Assembly (NCBI RefSeq): GCF_021129235.1 | Contig: NZ_JAJOMA010000008.1 | Coordinates: forward strand, 62,001-126,000 | DNA length: 64,000 nt | Source of the DNA: Kineosporia mesophila | GTDB taxonomy: Bacteria > Actinomycetota > Actinomycetes > Actinomycetales > Kineosporiaceae | Reading direction: 5' to 3' | Part shown: positions 50,193 to 60,689 of the stretch, piece by piece | Layout: every line of letters begins with the position of its first letter | Numbering within the stretch: position 1 is the stretch's first letter | Position numbers and translations under genes: made by a program | The notes under the pieces: generated by a model | The model's input: the letters and a program-made list of their open reading frames with translations, nothing else | What the model was told of the DNA's origin: nothing | The model's database searches: none

Positions 50193-51095
50193 ATGCAGTC
50201 GCATCGCACGAATCACGGGAAGACCGGTAACGGTCTCACCCGTGGCCGCATGTCGCGCATGTTCAGCGGCAAGCGCCGTCTCTGGACCGGTCTGGTTGCC
50301 GGTATCGCCCTGGCCGCGGCCGCGGGCACCGTCGCGTCGGCTGCCAACAGCAGCTCGTCCTCGACGAGTTCCGTTAGCGCCGCTGCGGTTTCGACGCCGA
50401 CCGGCCCGAGCACGCTGAGCAAGACCTGGCCGACGCCGACGGGTACCACCAACCTCACCGCGACCAAGGCGATCTCCGGCACCTACGACGGTGGCATGAA
50501 GCGCTTCCAGGGCTGGGGCGGTACGCAGGACGAGGACCAGGACCCGCTGTTCACGGTGGCCAACGGTGGCACCATCAAGAACGTGATCATCGGCGCGAAG
50601 GCGGGCGACGGCATCCACTGCCTGGGCACCTGCACCATCCAGAACGTCTGGTGGGAGGACGTGGGCGAGGACGCCGCCACCCAGAAGGGCAAGATCGCCG
50701 GCCAGGTCATGACGATCGACGGTGGTGGCGCGAAGAAGGCCAGTGACAAGGTCTTCCAGCACAACGGCCCGGGCAAGATGATCATCCAGAACTTCGTGGC
50801 CCAGGACTTCGGCAAGCTGTACCGCTCGTGCGGTAACTGCTCGACGCAGTACCAGCGCTCGGTGGCGTTCTACAACGTCATGATCGTGGAGCCGGGCAAG
50901 TCGCTCGCCGGCATCAACACGAACTACAAGGACACGGCGACCTTCAAGTGGGTGCGTCTGTACGACGCCAACAAGAAGATCTCGATCTGTGACCGCTACA
51001 CGGGTAACAGCAGTGGCAAGGAGCCGACCAAGACCGGTTCCGGCGCCGACGGCACCTACTGCAAGTACACCTCCTCGGACATCACCTACAAGTAG
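50193..51095 (+). CDS. Secreted pectate lyase, PL3 family
   Basis: A 300-residue exported enzyme. The N-terminus is long and basic before a signal helix (WTGLVAGIALAAAAGTVASA), then a Ser/Thr linker. The catalytic domain is the short right-handed beta-helix of family PL3: ISGTYDGGMKRFQGWG, EDQDPLFTVANGGTIKNVII, GDGIHCLGTCTIQNVWWEDV and GEDAATQKG are strong family signatures with the calcium-binding acids. It cleaves polygalacturonate by beta-elimination outside the cell. A good ribosome site (AAAGGGAG) precedes ATG 50193, and a structured leader lies further upstream. A terminator hairpin follows. Confidence 0.93.
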   Translation: MQSHRTNHGKTGNGLTRGRMSRMFSGKRRLWTGLVAGIALAAAAGTVASAANSSSSSTSSVSAAAVSTPTGPSTLSKTWPTPTGTTNLTATKAISGTYDGGMKRFQGWGGTQDEDQDPLFTVANGGTIKNVIIGAKAGDGIHCLGTCTIQNVWWEDVGEDAATQKGKIAGQVMTIDGGGAKKASDKVFQHNGPGKMIIQNFVAQDFGKLYRSCGNCSTQYQRSVAFYNVMIVEPGKSLAGINTNYKDTATFKWVRLYDANKKISICDRYTGNSSGKEPTKTGSGADGTYCKYTSSDITYK

Positions 51096-51129
51096 GCGGT
51101 CTTCGCTGCCTGTCGGCAGCTTTCGAGAG

Positions 51130-51167
51130 AATCCGGTCCGGTCCCGTCGCGGGGGCCGGGCCGGATT
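51130..51167 (+). terminator. Hairpin terminator after the pectate lyase gene
   Basis: AATCCGG...CCGG...CCC pairs with GGG...CCGG...CCGGATT around a short GTCGCG loop, with two single-base bulges. It lies 35 bases after the stop and is followed by TTTCG. Confidence 0.75.
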
Positions 51168-51278
51168 TCGTGTGTCGATGGTGGACGCGGGCCCCTCGCC
51201 CTTCGGGTTCGCCGACGTCATCCCGCTCTGCGGTGAAAGCGGAAGCAGGGCTTCCGGTATCGGTGCCACGCTGGCCGC

Positions 51279-51848
51279 ATGGACACAGAGAACCCGGACT
51301 GGAACCACCTTCTGCGCGAGCAGTGGGAGTTTCACTGGAATCAGCAGCTACGGCCCCGGCTGGAGGGCCTGACCGACGACGAGTACTTCTGGTCGCCGGT
51401 GCCGGACGCCTGGAACATTCGGCCCCGCGGCACCTCGCCCGCCCCGATCCAGGGGGGCTCTGGTGACTTCACGATCGATTTCGCTTACCCCGAGCCGGAT
51501 CCGGCTCCCTTCACCACCATTGCCTGGCGACTGTGTCACGTCATCGTCGGCGTGCTGGCGACCCGTAACGCCGCGCACTTCGGGGCGCCCGCCGCCGACT
51601 ACTTCACCTGGGACTACGCCGGTGATGCGGTGACCGCCCGGACCCAGCTCCAGGAACAGCTCGACGTCTGGTCGGAAGGCCTGCGAGGACTCGGCACGAA
51701 GGGTCTGCTGATGCCGGTGGGGGAGGCCGAGCCGTACCCGGCTGACTCGATGGCCGAGCTGGTGCTGAACATCCAGCGGGAGCTGATCCATCACCTGTCC
51801 GAGGTCGCGTTGCTGCGTGACCTGTACCGGTACACCGTCAAGGGCTGA
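51279..51848 (+). CDS. DinB-family protein
   Basis: A 189-residue four-helix-bundle protein of the DinB/YfiT type. It starts with NPDWNHLLREQWEFHWNQQL, followed by GLTDDEYFWSPVPDAWNIR, FTTIAWRLCHVIVGVLATRN and QRELIHHLSEVALLRDLY. The histidines at CHV and at IHH are in the positions of the metal triad. Members act as thiol-dependent (mycothiol or bacillithiol) transferases or have unknown roles. It is a single gene between the pectate lyase terminator and the antiporter gene. Confidence 0.9.
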   Translation: MDTENPDWNHLLREQWEFHWNQQLRPRLEGLTDDEYFWSPVPDAWNIRPRGTSPAPIQGGSGDFTIDFAYPEPDPAPFTTIAWRLCHVIVGVLATRNAAHFGAPAADYFTWDYAGDAVTARTQLQEQLDVWSEGLRGLGTKGLLMPVGEAEPYPADSMAELVLNIQRELIHHLSEVALLRDLYRYTVKG

Positions 51849-51937
51849 GGCGGGCCGTCCGGACGGGCGCGGAACCGGACCAGGTATGAGGATGGGCGCT
51901 GAACGGACGCGCGCCAGCTGTACGCGTCGAGCAGCCC

Positions 51938-53242
51938 GTGACCCGTCCGGACACCGACCCAGGGAGCCGTGCCGTCGTGACGACCACGTCCGCCGTCGAA
52001 CTCTCGCCCCGCGACCGCACCCGCGTCCTGATCCGCTCGATCGGCCTGTGCGTGCTGCTGGCCGCCCCGGCCGTGGTGATGCGCCTGTCCGGACTCGAGG
52101 CCGAGCCGGTGGTCGCGATGATCGTCTACGGCGGAGCGGTCTTCGCGGCCTCGTTCGTGCTGGCCTGGGCGGCGGAGGCGGCCCAGGTCGACATCTCCGG
52201 CGGCCTGGCGATCGCGATCCTGGCGCTGATCGCGGTGCTGCCCGAGTACGCCGTCGACCTGTACTACGCGTACACGGCCGGCAGCGATCCGGGATACGTG
52301 CAGTACGCCGCCGCGAACATGACCGGCTCCAACCGGCTGCTGCTCGGCCTGGGCTGGCCGGTGGTGGTGCTGGTCGGGCTCTGGGGGCTCAAGCGCGTGC
52401 ACCAGCGACGTGGGCACGTGCTGCCGCTGGACGCGGGTAACCGGCTGGAGATCGGATTCCTGCTACTGGCCGGGATCTTCGCCTTCGTCATGCCGATCAC
52501 CGGGCAGATCCACGTCTGGATGGGCGGCGTGCTGTTCTTCTGGTTCGGCTACTACGCCTACCGGCTCAGCCGCGGCGCCGTCGAGGAACCGAAGCTGCGC
52601 GGGGCGTCCGCCGCGATCGGCACGCTGCCGCAGACCGCGCGTCGGCGCACCCTGATCGGGCTCTTCGTGTTCGCTGCCGCCGTGGTGCTGATCGCCGCCG
52701 AGCCGTTCGCCCACAGCCTGGTCGAGGGCGGGAAAGACCTCGGGGTGGACGAGTTTCTGCTGGTGCAGTGGGTGGCCCCGCTCGCCTCGGAGGCCCCCGA
52801 GTTCATCATCGCCATCATGTTCGCGGCCCGTGGCAACGCCACCGCCGCGATCGGCACCCTGATCTCGGCGAAGGTCAATCAGTGGACGCTGCTGGTGGGC
52901 TCGCTGCCGATGGCCTACTGGGCGGGCGGCGGCTCCCCGGCGCTGCCGCTGGACGGCCGGCAGGTGGAAGAGGTGCTGCTGACCGCCACGCAGACCATGC
53001 TCGGCATCGCGCTGATTCTCGGACTGCACTTCCACCGATGGTCGGCCTGGATCCTGCTCGGGCTCTTCCTGGTGCAGTTCCCGGTGACCGGTACCCACGG
53101 GCGGATCGTGCTCAGCATCGTCTACGCGGTGGTCGCGCTCGCGGCCCTGGCGTGGAACTACCGGCACCTGGTGCCCACCCTGCGCGCACCCTTTGCCCGG
53201 GAGCTGATCCCCGAGTCGGAGTACGCCGGGCACCAGCCCTGA
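51938..53242 (+). CDS. Sodium/calcium exchanger (CaCA) family antiporter
   Basis: A 434-residue membrane protein with about 11 helices. The two ion-binding alpha repeats are recognisable: ALIAVLPEYAVDLYYAYTAG with NMTGSNRLLLG in the first half, and LASEAPEFIIAIMFAARGNA with IGTLISAKVNQWTLLVG in the second. Both carry the conserved acidic residue (LPEYA and SEAPEF). The loop between helices 5 and 6 is short. The ion is probably calcium exchanged for sodium or protons. It ends directly against the stop of the opposing ABC transporter gene. Confidence 0.9.
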   Translation: MTRPDTDPGSRAVVTTTSAVELSPRDRTRVLIRSIGLCVLLAAPAVVMRLSGLEAEPVVAMIVYGGAVFAASFVLAWAAEAAQVDISGGLAIAILALIAVLPEYAVDLYYAYTAGSDPGYVQYAAANMTGSNRLLLGLGWPVVVLVGLWGLKRVHQRRGHVLPLDAGNRLEIGFLLLAGIFAFVMPITGQIHVWMGGVLFFWFGYYAYRLSRGAVEEPKLRGASAAIGTLPQTARRRTLIGLFVFAAAVVLIAAEPFAHSLVEGGKDLGVDEFLLVQWVAPLASEAPEFIIAIMFAARGNATAAIGTLISAKVNQWTLLVGSLPMAYWAGGGSPALPLDGRQVEEVLLTATQTMLGIALILGLHFHRWSAWILLGLFLVQFPVTGTHGRIVLSIVYAVVALAALAWNYRHLVPTLRAPFARELIPESEYAGHQP

Positions 53243-55162
53243 TCATTTCCCGTAACCGGCGGCCTGGAGCCGGAACAGCTCCGCGTAGCGCCCGCCGAGC
53301 TCGATCAGCTGGGTGTGCGTGCCGGTCTCGGTCACCACGCCCTCGTGCATCACGTAGATCACGTCCGCGTGCATCACGTTGGCCAGGCGATGGGTGATGA
53401 GGATCGTCGTGCGCACCCCCTGCCGCGCGCGCAGGTCCTGGAACAGCGCGTCTTCCGCCCGCGGGTCGAGCGCGGACGACGGCTCGTCCATGATCAGCAG
53501 GTCCGCGTCGCGGTAGAAGCCCCGGGCGGCCGTGATGCGCTGCCACTGCCCGCCCGAAAGGTCCTGCCCCTCCTTGAAGGTACGGTCGAGCAGGGTGCGG
53601 TAGCCGTGCGGCAGGTCGAGGATCATCTCGTGGGCCAGCGCGCGCCCGGCCGCCAGCTCGATCCGTGCCTGGTCGGTGTCGGCGGAGAGGTTGCCCATCG
53701 CGATGTTGGCCGCGGCGGAGTACGGCCACTTGTGATGATCCTGCAGCACCACGCCGACCCGCCCGCGTAGCGAGGCCGGATCCCAGGCGTCGTAAGGTTT
53801 TCCGTTCCAGAGGAAGGTGCCCGAGGTGGGGCGGCGCAACCCCGCGACCATGGCCGCCAGGGTGGACTTGCCCGAGCCGTTCTCGCCGACCAGGGCGATC
53901 GTCTGCCCGGCCGTGATGGTGAAGGAGACATTGTCCACGGCCGGGGCGGGGCGCTCGGGGTACTGGAGGTGCACGGCCCGGATCTCCAGGTGCTGCAACG
54001 GGCCGGCCGGCGGACGCTCGGGCCCGGTCTGCTCCGGCAGGTAGGCGTCGGCGCGTTCCAGGAAGGTGAGGTACTCCTGCACGTACTGCCCGCTGGTGTA
54101 GACGTAGTCCAGCTGAAAAGTGAGGTGGGCCAGGCCGAGCTGGGCCGCCTGCACGGCCAGCACACAGGTCACGGCGGCCGACAGCGGAATCCGGTCGGTG
54201 GCCAGCAGCCAGCCGAGCAGCACCCAGACCAGGGCCAGACCGACGCCCCCGACGACGGCCCCGACCGCGCTGGTGACGGCGATGCGGCGGGCCAGCCCCA
54301 GCTCCACCGCGGACTGGGCCCGCATCACCATGTCGTACTGGTGCAGCAGGAAGCCGCGCAGGTCATAGGTGCGCAGTTCGGGGGCGGACTCCCGGTCGGC
54401 CATCTGCCGCTCCAGCACGTACATCCGGCGGCGCCGCACGGAACTGGCCACGTAGGTGGCGTACCGCAGGTGCCCCGCCCGCATGGCGGCGTAGGTCTTG
54501 GGGGCCGAGGCCACCAGCAGGGCCACGAGCAGCAGCGGGTTGATGAAGAGCAGGGCCACCGCGACGGCGATCACGTTGACCAGGCTGGCCAGCCCGTCGG
54601 CCGTGCCCTCGACCAGCTCGGACATGGACTCACCGGCCTGTTTGGCGCGCTCCATGTCGTCGGCGAAGGTGTCGGCGTCGAAGGCCTCCAGCCGCACCCC
54701 GGTGGTCGCCTCGAAGAAGCGGCGCTCCGAGGCCTGTTTCACCAGGGGCTCCAGACCGGTCATCGCATAGCCGACCGTGATGGCCAGGGTGCCCCGGACC
54801 ACCGCGATACCGCCGAGCACGATCAGGGCGGGCACCGCGGCGCGCACCCGGTCGGGGGTCGGCCCGGCGCCGAACAGCTCCACCAGCACGCGCTGGGTGG
54901 AGAGCAGCCCGAACGTCGACATCGTGCCGGCCCCGAGCGTGGCCAGGGCGACCAGCAGGGTGCGGACGCGGTCGGCACGCCAGGCCACCACCACGGCGTG
55001 CGCGGCGAGACGGGGCAGCTCGGCGAAGATGCCGGAGACCGCCACCTCGGCCCGGCGCCGGGTACCGGTCTCCCACCAGGCTTCCCGAAGCTCGGGAAGC
55101 ACTGAGAGATCGGTATTTTCATACATTGCTGGGTCTGCCGGCGTTGCCGTGGTCGTGTCCAC
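53243..55162 (-). CDS. ABC transporter, fused permease and ATPase (exporter type)
   Basis: A 639-residue half-transporter from GTG 55162, with AGGAG eight bases upstream. The permease part (about 60-345) has five to six helices. The ATPase part holds Walker A (GENGSGKSTLAAMVAGL), the signature LSGGQWQRI, Walker B (LLIMDEPSSALDP) and the H-loop (ILITHRL). The Q-loop reads VVLQDHHKWPYSAAANI, typical of peptide or lipid exporters near lantibiotic loci, but no precursor peptide or modification gene is nearby. The cargo is unknown. It converges with the CaCA gene with no gap. Confidence 0.9.
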   Translation of the reverse strand: MDTTTATPADPAMYENTDLSVLPELREAWWETGTRRRAEVAVSGIFAELPRLAAHAVVVAWRADRVRTLLVALATLGAGTMSTFGLLSTQRVLVELFGAGPTPDRVRAAVPALIVLGGIAVVRGTLAITVGYAMTGLEPLVKQASERRFFEATTGVRLEAFDADTFADDMERAKQAGESMSELVEGTADGLASLVNVIAVAVALLFINPLLLVALLVASAPKTYAAMRAGHLRYATYVASSVRRRRMYVLERQMADRESAPELRTYDLRGFLLHQYDMVMRAQSAVELGLARRIAVTSAVGAVVGGVGLALVWVLLGWLLATDRIPLSAAVTCVLAVQAAQLGLAHLTFQLDYVYTSGQYVQEYLTFLERADAYLPEQTGPERPPAGPLQHLEIRAVHLQYPERPAPAVDNVSFTITAGQTIALVGENGSGKSTLAAMVAGLRRPTSGTFLWNGKPYDAWDPASLRGRVGVVLQDHHKWPYSAAANIAMGNLSADTDQARIELAAGRALAHEMILDLPHGYRTLLDRTFKEGQDLSGGQWQRITAARGFYRDADLLIMDEPSSALDPRAEDALFQDLRARQGVRTTILITHRLANVMHADVIYVMHEGVVTETGTHTQLIELGGRYAELFRLQAAGYGK

Positions 55163-55271
55163 CGATCCACTCTCCTGGGGTACCCGGAGGTAGTCGATGG
55201 AGGATGCAGCGAGAGGTCCCCGAACCCGGTGTCGGGGTGCGGGAGTCCCCGGCCGGTGTCAGGGTCGGACC

Positions 55272-55544
55272 ATGACCGACCCAGTGAACCAGGCCGCCGG
55301 AACTCCCTCGAACCTCGTCGAGGGGCAGGGCGTGAACGCGGGCGAGCAGGACCAGACCGCGTCGGCCCACGGCGACGTCCGGCGCGGCGGCGACCCGCAG
55401 AACGCCCCGGACCCGCGTGAGGGTTTCGCCGGATACCCGTCGCAGAAGTCCGACGAGCAACTGACGGGCGGCTCGATCTCGAACGACCCGGAGGCGGAGC
55501 GGAAAGACGGAAACTCCGGCCAGGATGAGGGCCTGATGAACTGA
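55272..55544 (+). CDS. Small hydrophilic hypothetical protein
   Basis: A 90-residue frame from ATG 55272. It is rich in Gly, Asp, Glu, Asn and Gln with no hydrophobic core (NLVEGQGVNAGEQDQTASAH, GFAGYPSQKSDEQLTGG), so it is probably disordered. No family is recognised. Third-position GC is high, consistent with coding, but there is no clear ribosome site. An imperfect palindrome of the 83-bp family follows ten bases after the stop. Confidence 0.5.
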   Translation: MTDPVNQAAGTPSNLVEGQGVNAGEQDQTASAHGDVRRGGDPQNAPDPREGFAGYPSQKSDEQLTGGSISNDPEAERKDGNSGQDEGLMN

Positions 55545-55553
55545 CAACCCCTC

Positions 55554-55635
55554 CGTGATCAGGCAGAACCTCCCCGGCTGTCCAGAGCTCTCAATACACA
55601 GTTCTAGAACTCCGGGGAGGTTTTGCATGATCACG
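55554..55635. repeat. Intergenic palindrome, copy with one decayed arm
   Basis: The right arm (55600-55635) is identical to the intact family arm. The left arm (55554-55589) has several changes (CAGGCAGAACC for CATGCAAAACC, GTCCAGAGCT for GTTCTAGAACT), and the loop is ten bases. It lies between two convergent genes. Confidence 0.85.
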
Positions 55636-55693
55636 AACGGTTGGGCGGGGCCAGGCACGGGCCAGGGCGGGGGCCAGGGCAGGGCTGCGGGGC

Positions 55694-56371
55694 TCAGGGG
55701 GTTCGCTCGCCGGGTTTGACCAGGCCGATCTCGTAGGTCAGTACCACCGCGTGCACCCGGTCGCGCAGTTCAAGCTTCATCAGGATGCGGCCGAAGTGGG
55801 TCTTCACCGTCGCCTCGGCCACGTGGAGTTCCCGGGCGATCTCGGTGTTCGACAGGCCCAGCCCGACCAGGCGCAGCACCTCGCGCTCGCGGTCGGTGAG
55901 CACGTCGAGGCGGCCCTGGGGGTCCACGGCGTCGTGGGTGGGGTCGAGGCGGCCGGCGAAGCGGTCGAGCAGCACCCGGGTCACCCGCGGGGCCACCACC
56001 GACTCACCCGCCGAGACCACCCGGATGGCGCTGAGGAGCTCTTCCGGGGGAACGGTTTTGATCAGGAATCCGCTGGCCCCGGCCTGGAGGGCGGCGAACG
56101 CGTCCTCATCGGTGTCGAAGGTGGTCAGCACCAGGACCTTCGGCCCGTCGGGGTCGGCGCAGAGCGCGTGGGTGGCCTCGACGCCGTCCATCACGGGCAT
56201 CCGGATGTCCATGACCACCACGTCGGCCCGCACGCTCTTCAGCAGGCGCAGCGCGGCCGCGCCGTCGGACGCCTCACCGACCACCTCGAGATCGGGCTGC
56301 GCCTCCAGCAGCATCACGAAACCCGCGCGGATCAGCGGCTGGTCGTCCACCACCGCCACCCTGATCGTCAT
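55694..56371 (-). CDS. NarL/LuxR-family response regulator
   Basis: A 225-residue regulator, last gene of a five-gene operon. The receiver has VAVVDDQPLIRAG, phospho-acceptor Asp55 (VVVMDIRMPVMDG) and the lysine in GFLIKTVPPEEL. The LuxR domain has DVLTDREREVLRLVGLGLSN and TVKTHFGRILMKLE. The ATG overlaps the kinase stop (ATGA). The palindrome at 61207 in front of the operon is a good candidate for its binding site. Confidence 0.94.
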   Translation of the reverse strand: MTIRVAVVDDQPLIRAGFVMLLEAQPDLEVVGEASDGAAALRLLKSVRADVVVMDIRMPVMDGVEATHALCADPDGPKVLVLTTFDTDEDAFAALQAGASGFLIKTVPPEELLSAIRVVSAGESVVAPRVTRVLLDRFAGRLDPTHDAVDPQGRLDVLTDREREVLRLVGLGLSNTEIARELHVAEATVKTHFGRILMKLELRDRVHAVVLTYEIGLVKPGERTP

Positions 56372-57579
56372 GGTCGCGCACCCTTCAACGGAATCCGGGC
56401 CTTCACCCTCCAGCCCACCCCGAGATGGGGCCCGGCCTCGAAACTACCGCCGTGCGAGGTGACCCGCTCGCGCATGCCCGCCAGCCCCGCCCCCACCCGG
56501 TCCGTACCCACCCGGGGTGCGGGAGTGCGTCCCCCGTTGTCGATCATCTCGACCACCGCGCCGTCGTCGCCGAAGGTCACCGACACCCGCACCCGCGTCC
56601 CCGGCCCGGCGTGCCGCAGCACGTTGGTGAGTCCCTCCTGCACGATCCGCACGATCGTGAGCTGCTCGGCGCCGGTCAGTTCGGTCAGGGGGGACGTGGT
56701 GGTCAGGTCGACCTCCAGGCCCGCCTGACGGGCCTGGTCGGCGAGCGGTTCGAGCCGTTCCAGGCTCACCCGCCGTCGGTCCTCGGCGTCCTGCTCCGTC
56801 CCGGTACCCCGCAGCACGTCGACGATGCGGTGCATGTCCTCGAGCGCCTCCCGGCCGACGGCGGCGATGGTGCGCAGCGAGGCCTGGGCCTTGTCCGGGC
56901 TCTTGTGCACCGCGTACCCGGCCCCGTCGGCCTGCACGATCATCACGGCCAGGCTGTGCGCCACCACGTCGTGCAGTTCCCGGGCGATGGCGGCCCGCTC
57001 GTCGGCCAGGGCGAGCTGGTTCAGGTGCTCGCTCTCGCGCTCGGCGGTCAGGGCCCGCTCGCGCAGCGACTCCAGCAGCAGGCGGCGGGTACGCAGGACG
57101 TAGGCGGTCAGCCAGAGCGCCGCGAACAGGCCGAACACCGCACAGCCGGCCACGAGCGAGGCCGCGTCGGGCCAGGTGGGCGCCCCGGGTCCGGCCGACT
57201 TCACCGCCAGGGCCGCCAGACCCAGGAGCCCGACGAGCCCGGCGGCGTAGGCGTGCCACAGACGGGGCGCGTGATAGACCACAGCCACCATGGCCACGGG
57301 CACCGCCACGTCGTGGGTCCGCGGCATCTCGGGGGCGAACAGCAGCTCGACGGCCCCGAGCCCGCTGACCACCGCGAACACCTCGACCGGCCGGTACCGT
57401 CGCCCGGTCAGGGCCACGGCCAGAGCCAGCCCGATCGGCACGTCGAGCGGCCAGTCGTTGCGATCGTTGACCGCCACCGTCACCACGACCATCGCGATGA
57501 TCAGGTCGGCCACCGTGCCGGGCCAGTGCCCGAGCTCGGTCCGGTGGCGCCGGATGTTCTCCCTCACGGTGCCGGGCAC
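56368..57579 (-). CDS. DesK-type sensor histidine kinase
   Basis: A 403-residue membrane kinase from GTG 57579, with GGGAGG upstream inside the end of the permease gene. Four to five helices fill residues 25-165 with little outside sequence. A short coiled segment (LRERALTAERESEHLNQ) leads to the H box ERAAIARELHDVVAHSLAVM with His203, then an HATPase_c domain (IVRIVQEGLTNVLRHAG and GAGLAGMRERV). Kinases with almost no outside domain beside ABC permease genes usually sense membrane stress or the transported compound through the permease. That link is inference from context. Confidence 0.93.
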   Translation of the reverse strand: MPGTVRENIRRHRTELGHWPGTVADLIIAMVVVTVAVNDRNDWPLDVPIGLALAVALTGRRYRPVEVFAVVSGLGAVELLFAPEMPRTHDVAVPVAMVAVVYHAPRLWHAYAAGLVGLLGLAALAVKSAGPGAPTWPDAASLVAGCAVFGLFAALWLTAYVLRTRRLLLESLRERALTAERESEHLNQLALADERAAIARELHDVVAHSLAVMIVQADGAGYAVHKSPDKAQASLRTIAAVGREALEDMHRIVDVLRGTGTEQDAEDRRRVSLERLEPLADQARQAGLEVDLTTTSPLTELTGAEQLTIVRIVQEGLTNVLRHAGPGTRVRVSVTFGDDGAVVEMIDNGGRTPAPRVGTDRVGAGLAGMRERVTSHGGSFEAGPHLGVGWRVKARIPLKGARP

Positions 57580-57582
57580 GCC

Positions 57583-60020
57583 TCAGCCTCCCGTGCCCAG
57601 GGCGGCGACGGGGCTCACCCGGGCCGCCCGGCGCGTCGGCAGCAGACCGGCCAGCGGCGTCACCAGAGCCAGGAGCAGGGCCACGGCGAGCAGCTGCGCC
57701 ACCGGCAGTTCCAGAGGGGCGTTCAGGTTGAGGGCCAGCACCGACAGCCACGCGTAGGGGATGCCGAGCGCCAGCCCCAGCACGGTGCCGAGTACGCCGT
57801 ACAGGCACGACTCGGTGCCGATCAGGGCGCGCAGTCCGGGCCGGGTCAGGCCCAGCGCCCGCAGCATCCCGAACTCGCGGGTGCGTTCCATGACGGTCAG
57901 CGACATCGTGGTGCCGACCCCGACCAGCGCGATCAGCACGGTCAGCCCGACCAGCCCCAGCGCCGCCGCGAACAGCTTGGCCATCGCCGAGCGGATCGGG
58001 TCGCCGACGGTGCCCAGCGACGACAGGCCGGTACTCAGGCCGGGGCCGAGCACGGCCCGGATCCGGGGCTCGGCCGTGTCCGGGGCGTCCAGCAGCACAC
58101 CGCTCGGCGCGTCCGGGGCTCCCAGGGCCGTCAGCTCCGACGCGGACACCACCAGGTCCGCCTCCAGGGGGCCGTTCCCGCTCAGCACGGCCTGGACGAT
58201 GAGGGAAGTGCCCTTCCCGAGCCGGATCCGGTCGCCGACCGAGACGCCGAGCTCGTAGGAGACCCGGTCGGAGATCACGGCCCGGCCCCCGAGATCACGC
58301 TCGAGGGTGCCGTGCGCGGGGGTCACGGCCCTCATCGACGGGAGGGTGGCCAGGTCGAGATCGGTGGCGGTGTAGTCGTCGACGGGGAACATGCGGTAAC
58401 GGCTGACCAGGCTCACGGCGGGTTCGGCCGCCAGCTGCCGCAACGTCGCGGCGGGGACCCGGCCGTCGACCACGAAGTCCGCCGGGGAACCCATCGCCAG
58501 GCCACTGTTCACCACGGCCCGGGCCGAGGCCGCGGCCACCACCGTGCCGGTGACCAGCGTGACGCCCAGCGCCACCACCATCGTCACCACCGCCGCGCGC
58601 CGCGAGGCACTGCGCAGACCCTCGATCGCGAGTTCCCCGGTGGTTCCCAGCAGCCTCAGCGCGGGGGCGAGAGCTCCCAGCAGGGCGCGCACCAGCAGGG
58701 GGCCGAGCGCGATCATGGCGAGGAACGCCAGGGTGCCCGAGGCCACGATCTGCAGCAGATTGTCGTCCAGCGCGGTGTACTCCTGCCCGGCCACGGGCAG
58801 GGCCGAGACGACCAGACAGATCAGGCCGGCCGCGCCGGCCGCGAACACCAGGCCCAGCACCAGCCGCACGGTCCCGATCCCGGGCCGGGCGGGGGTGGTG
58901 TCGGCGCTGCGCAGCGCCTGCAGGGGAGAGACGTCCGAGGCCGAGAGGGCGGGGGCGACCACGGCCGCCACGGTGAGCAGGCCCGCGCCCACCACGGTGA
59001 CGACAGCGGCCGTCAGCGGGAACCCCGAAGGAGCCAGTGCTCGTCCCGAAGCACCCGCCACCGCCACCGCGATCCGGACCCCGCCGACAGCGGCCGCCAC
59101 CCCGAGAACCCCGGCCACCAGGCCGGTCAGCGCACCCTCCACGGTCAGCGCCAGGCCGATCTGGCCCTGCTGCCCGCCGATCGTGCGCAGCAGGGCGAGC
59201 TGCTTCAGGCGCTGCGCGAACACGATCCGGAACGTCGAGGTGGCCACGAGCATCGCCGCGATCACGGCGATCAGCACGAACGCCGAGATCACCGCGAACA
59301 CCACGTCGAACTGGCGCACCGCGTCCTGGGCCTCGGCCTTGCGCACCTCGTCACCGGTGCGGATCCGGGCCGGCCCCAGCACGGCCGAGAGGCTGGGCGG
59401 GCTGCCCGCGGCCGCTGCTATGTCGATCCGGGTGAACGCCTGCCCGCTGAGCTCCGCCACCACCAGATCCGGCGCGTAGGCCAGACCGGTGACAGCCGAA
59501 TCGACCAGACCCGTCACCGTGACCCGCACGACCGACTTCTCCGTACCCGTCTCACCACCGAGACGGATCAGTCGCAGGTGCGCGCCCGGCGCGATCGACC
59601 AGGCCCGCGCCGTGGCCTCGCTCAGCGCGATCTGCCGCGGTCCCTGCGGATACGCACCCTGCGTGAGCCGGTAGAGGGCCAGCGGGCCGGACCCGGGATC
59701 GGCGTCCACCTCCAGGCTTCGCCCGGCCGCCCCGGCCACGTCGAACGAGGCCGACAGCTGGGCGCTCGCGGCGACCACGTCGTCCGTGGCCCGCACCTTC
59801 CGCAGGTCCCGGACACTGAAGCCGGTTTCGTTCTCGGCGACCAGGGAGGTGCCGGACGAGGTGGGGCTGAACGAGTCGAGGAAGGTCTGCGTGGTCACCC
59901 GGTAGGCCAGCACGGTCGAGAACACGACGAAAGTGGCCAGCAGCACGGACAGTCCGGTCATCAGGCCGCGACCGGGACGGCGTCGCACACCCTCCAGCTG
60001 GGTGCCCAGCACGGTGAGGT

Positions 60021-60024
<4 letters not shown>
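57583..60024 (-). CDS. ABC transporter permease, FtsX/MacB type with two FtsX domains
   Basis: An 813-residue permease with about ten helices. A first helix (LMTGLSVLLATFVVFSTVLA) and a large outside domain (about 45-240) are followed by an FtsX core (VFAVISAFVLIAVIAAMLVA, RLKQLALLRTIGGQQGQIGL), a second outside domain and a second FtsX core (TVLIALVGVGTTMSLTVMER, TREFGMLRALGLTRPGLRAL). This is the long actinobacterial type paired with a LolD-like ATPase, often active in export of, or resistance to, membrane-active peptides. The start overlaps the ATPase gene stop by four bases. Confidence 0.92.

Positions 60025-60685
<661 letters not shown>

Positions 60686-60689
<4 letters not shown>

Noticed and set aside
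53243-55162. A lantibiotic or bacteriocin export locus
   Set aside because: The transporter resembles peptide exporters, but there is no precursor peptide with a leader, no LanB/C/M-like enzyme and no peptidase domain nearby.
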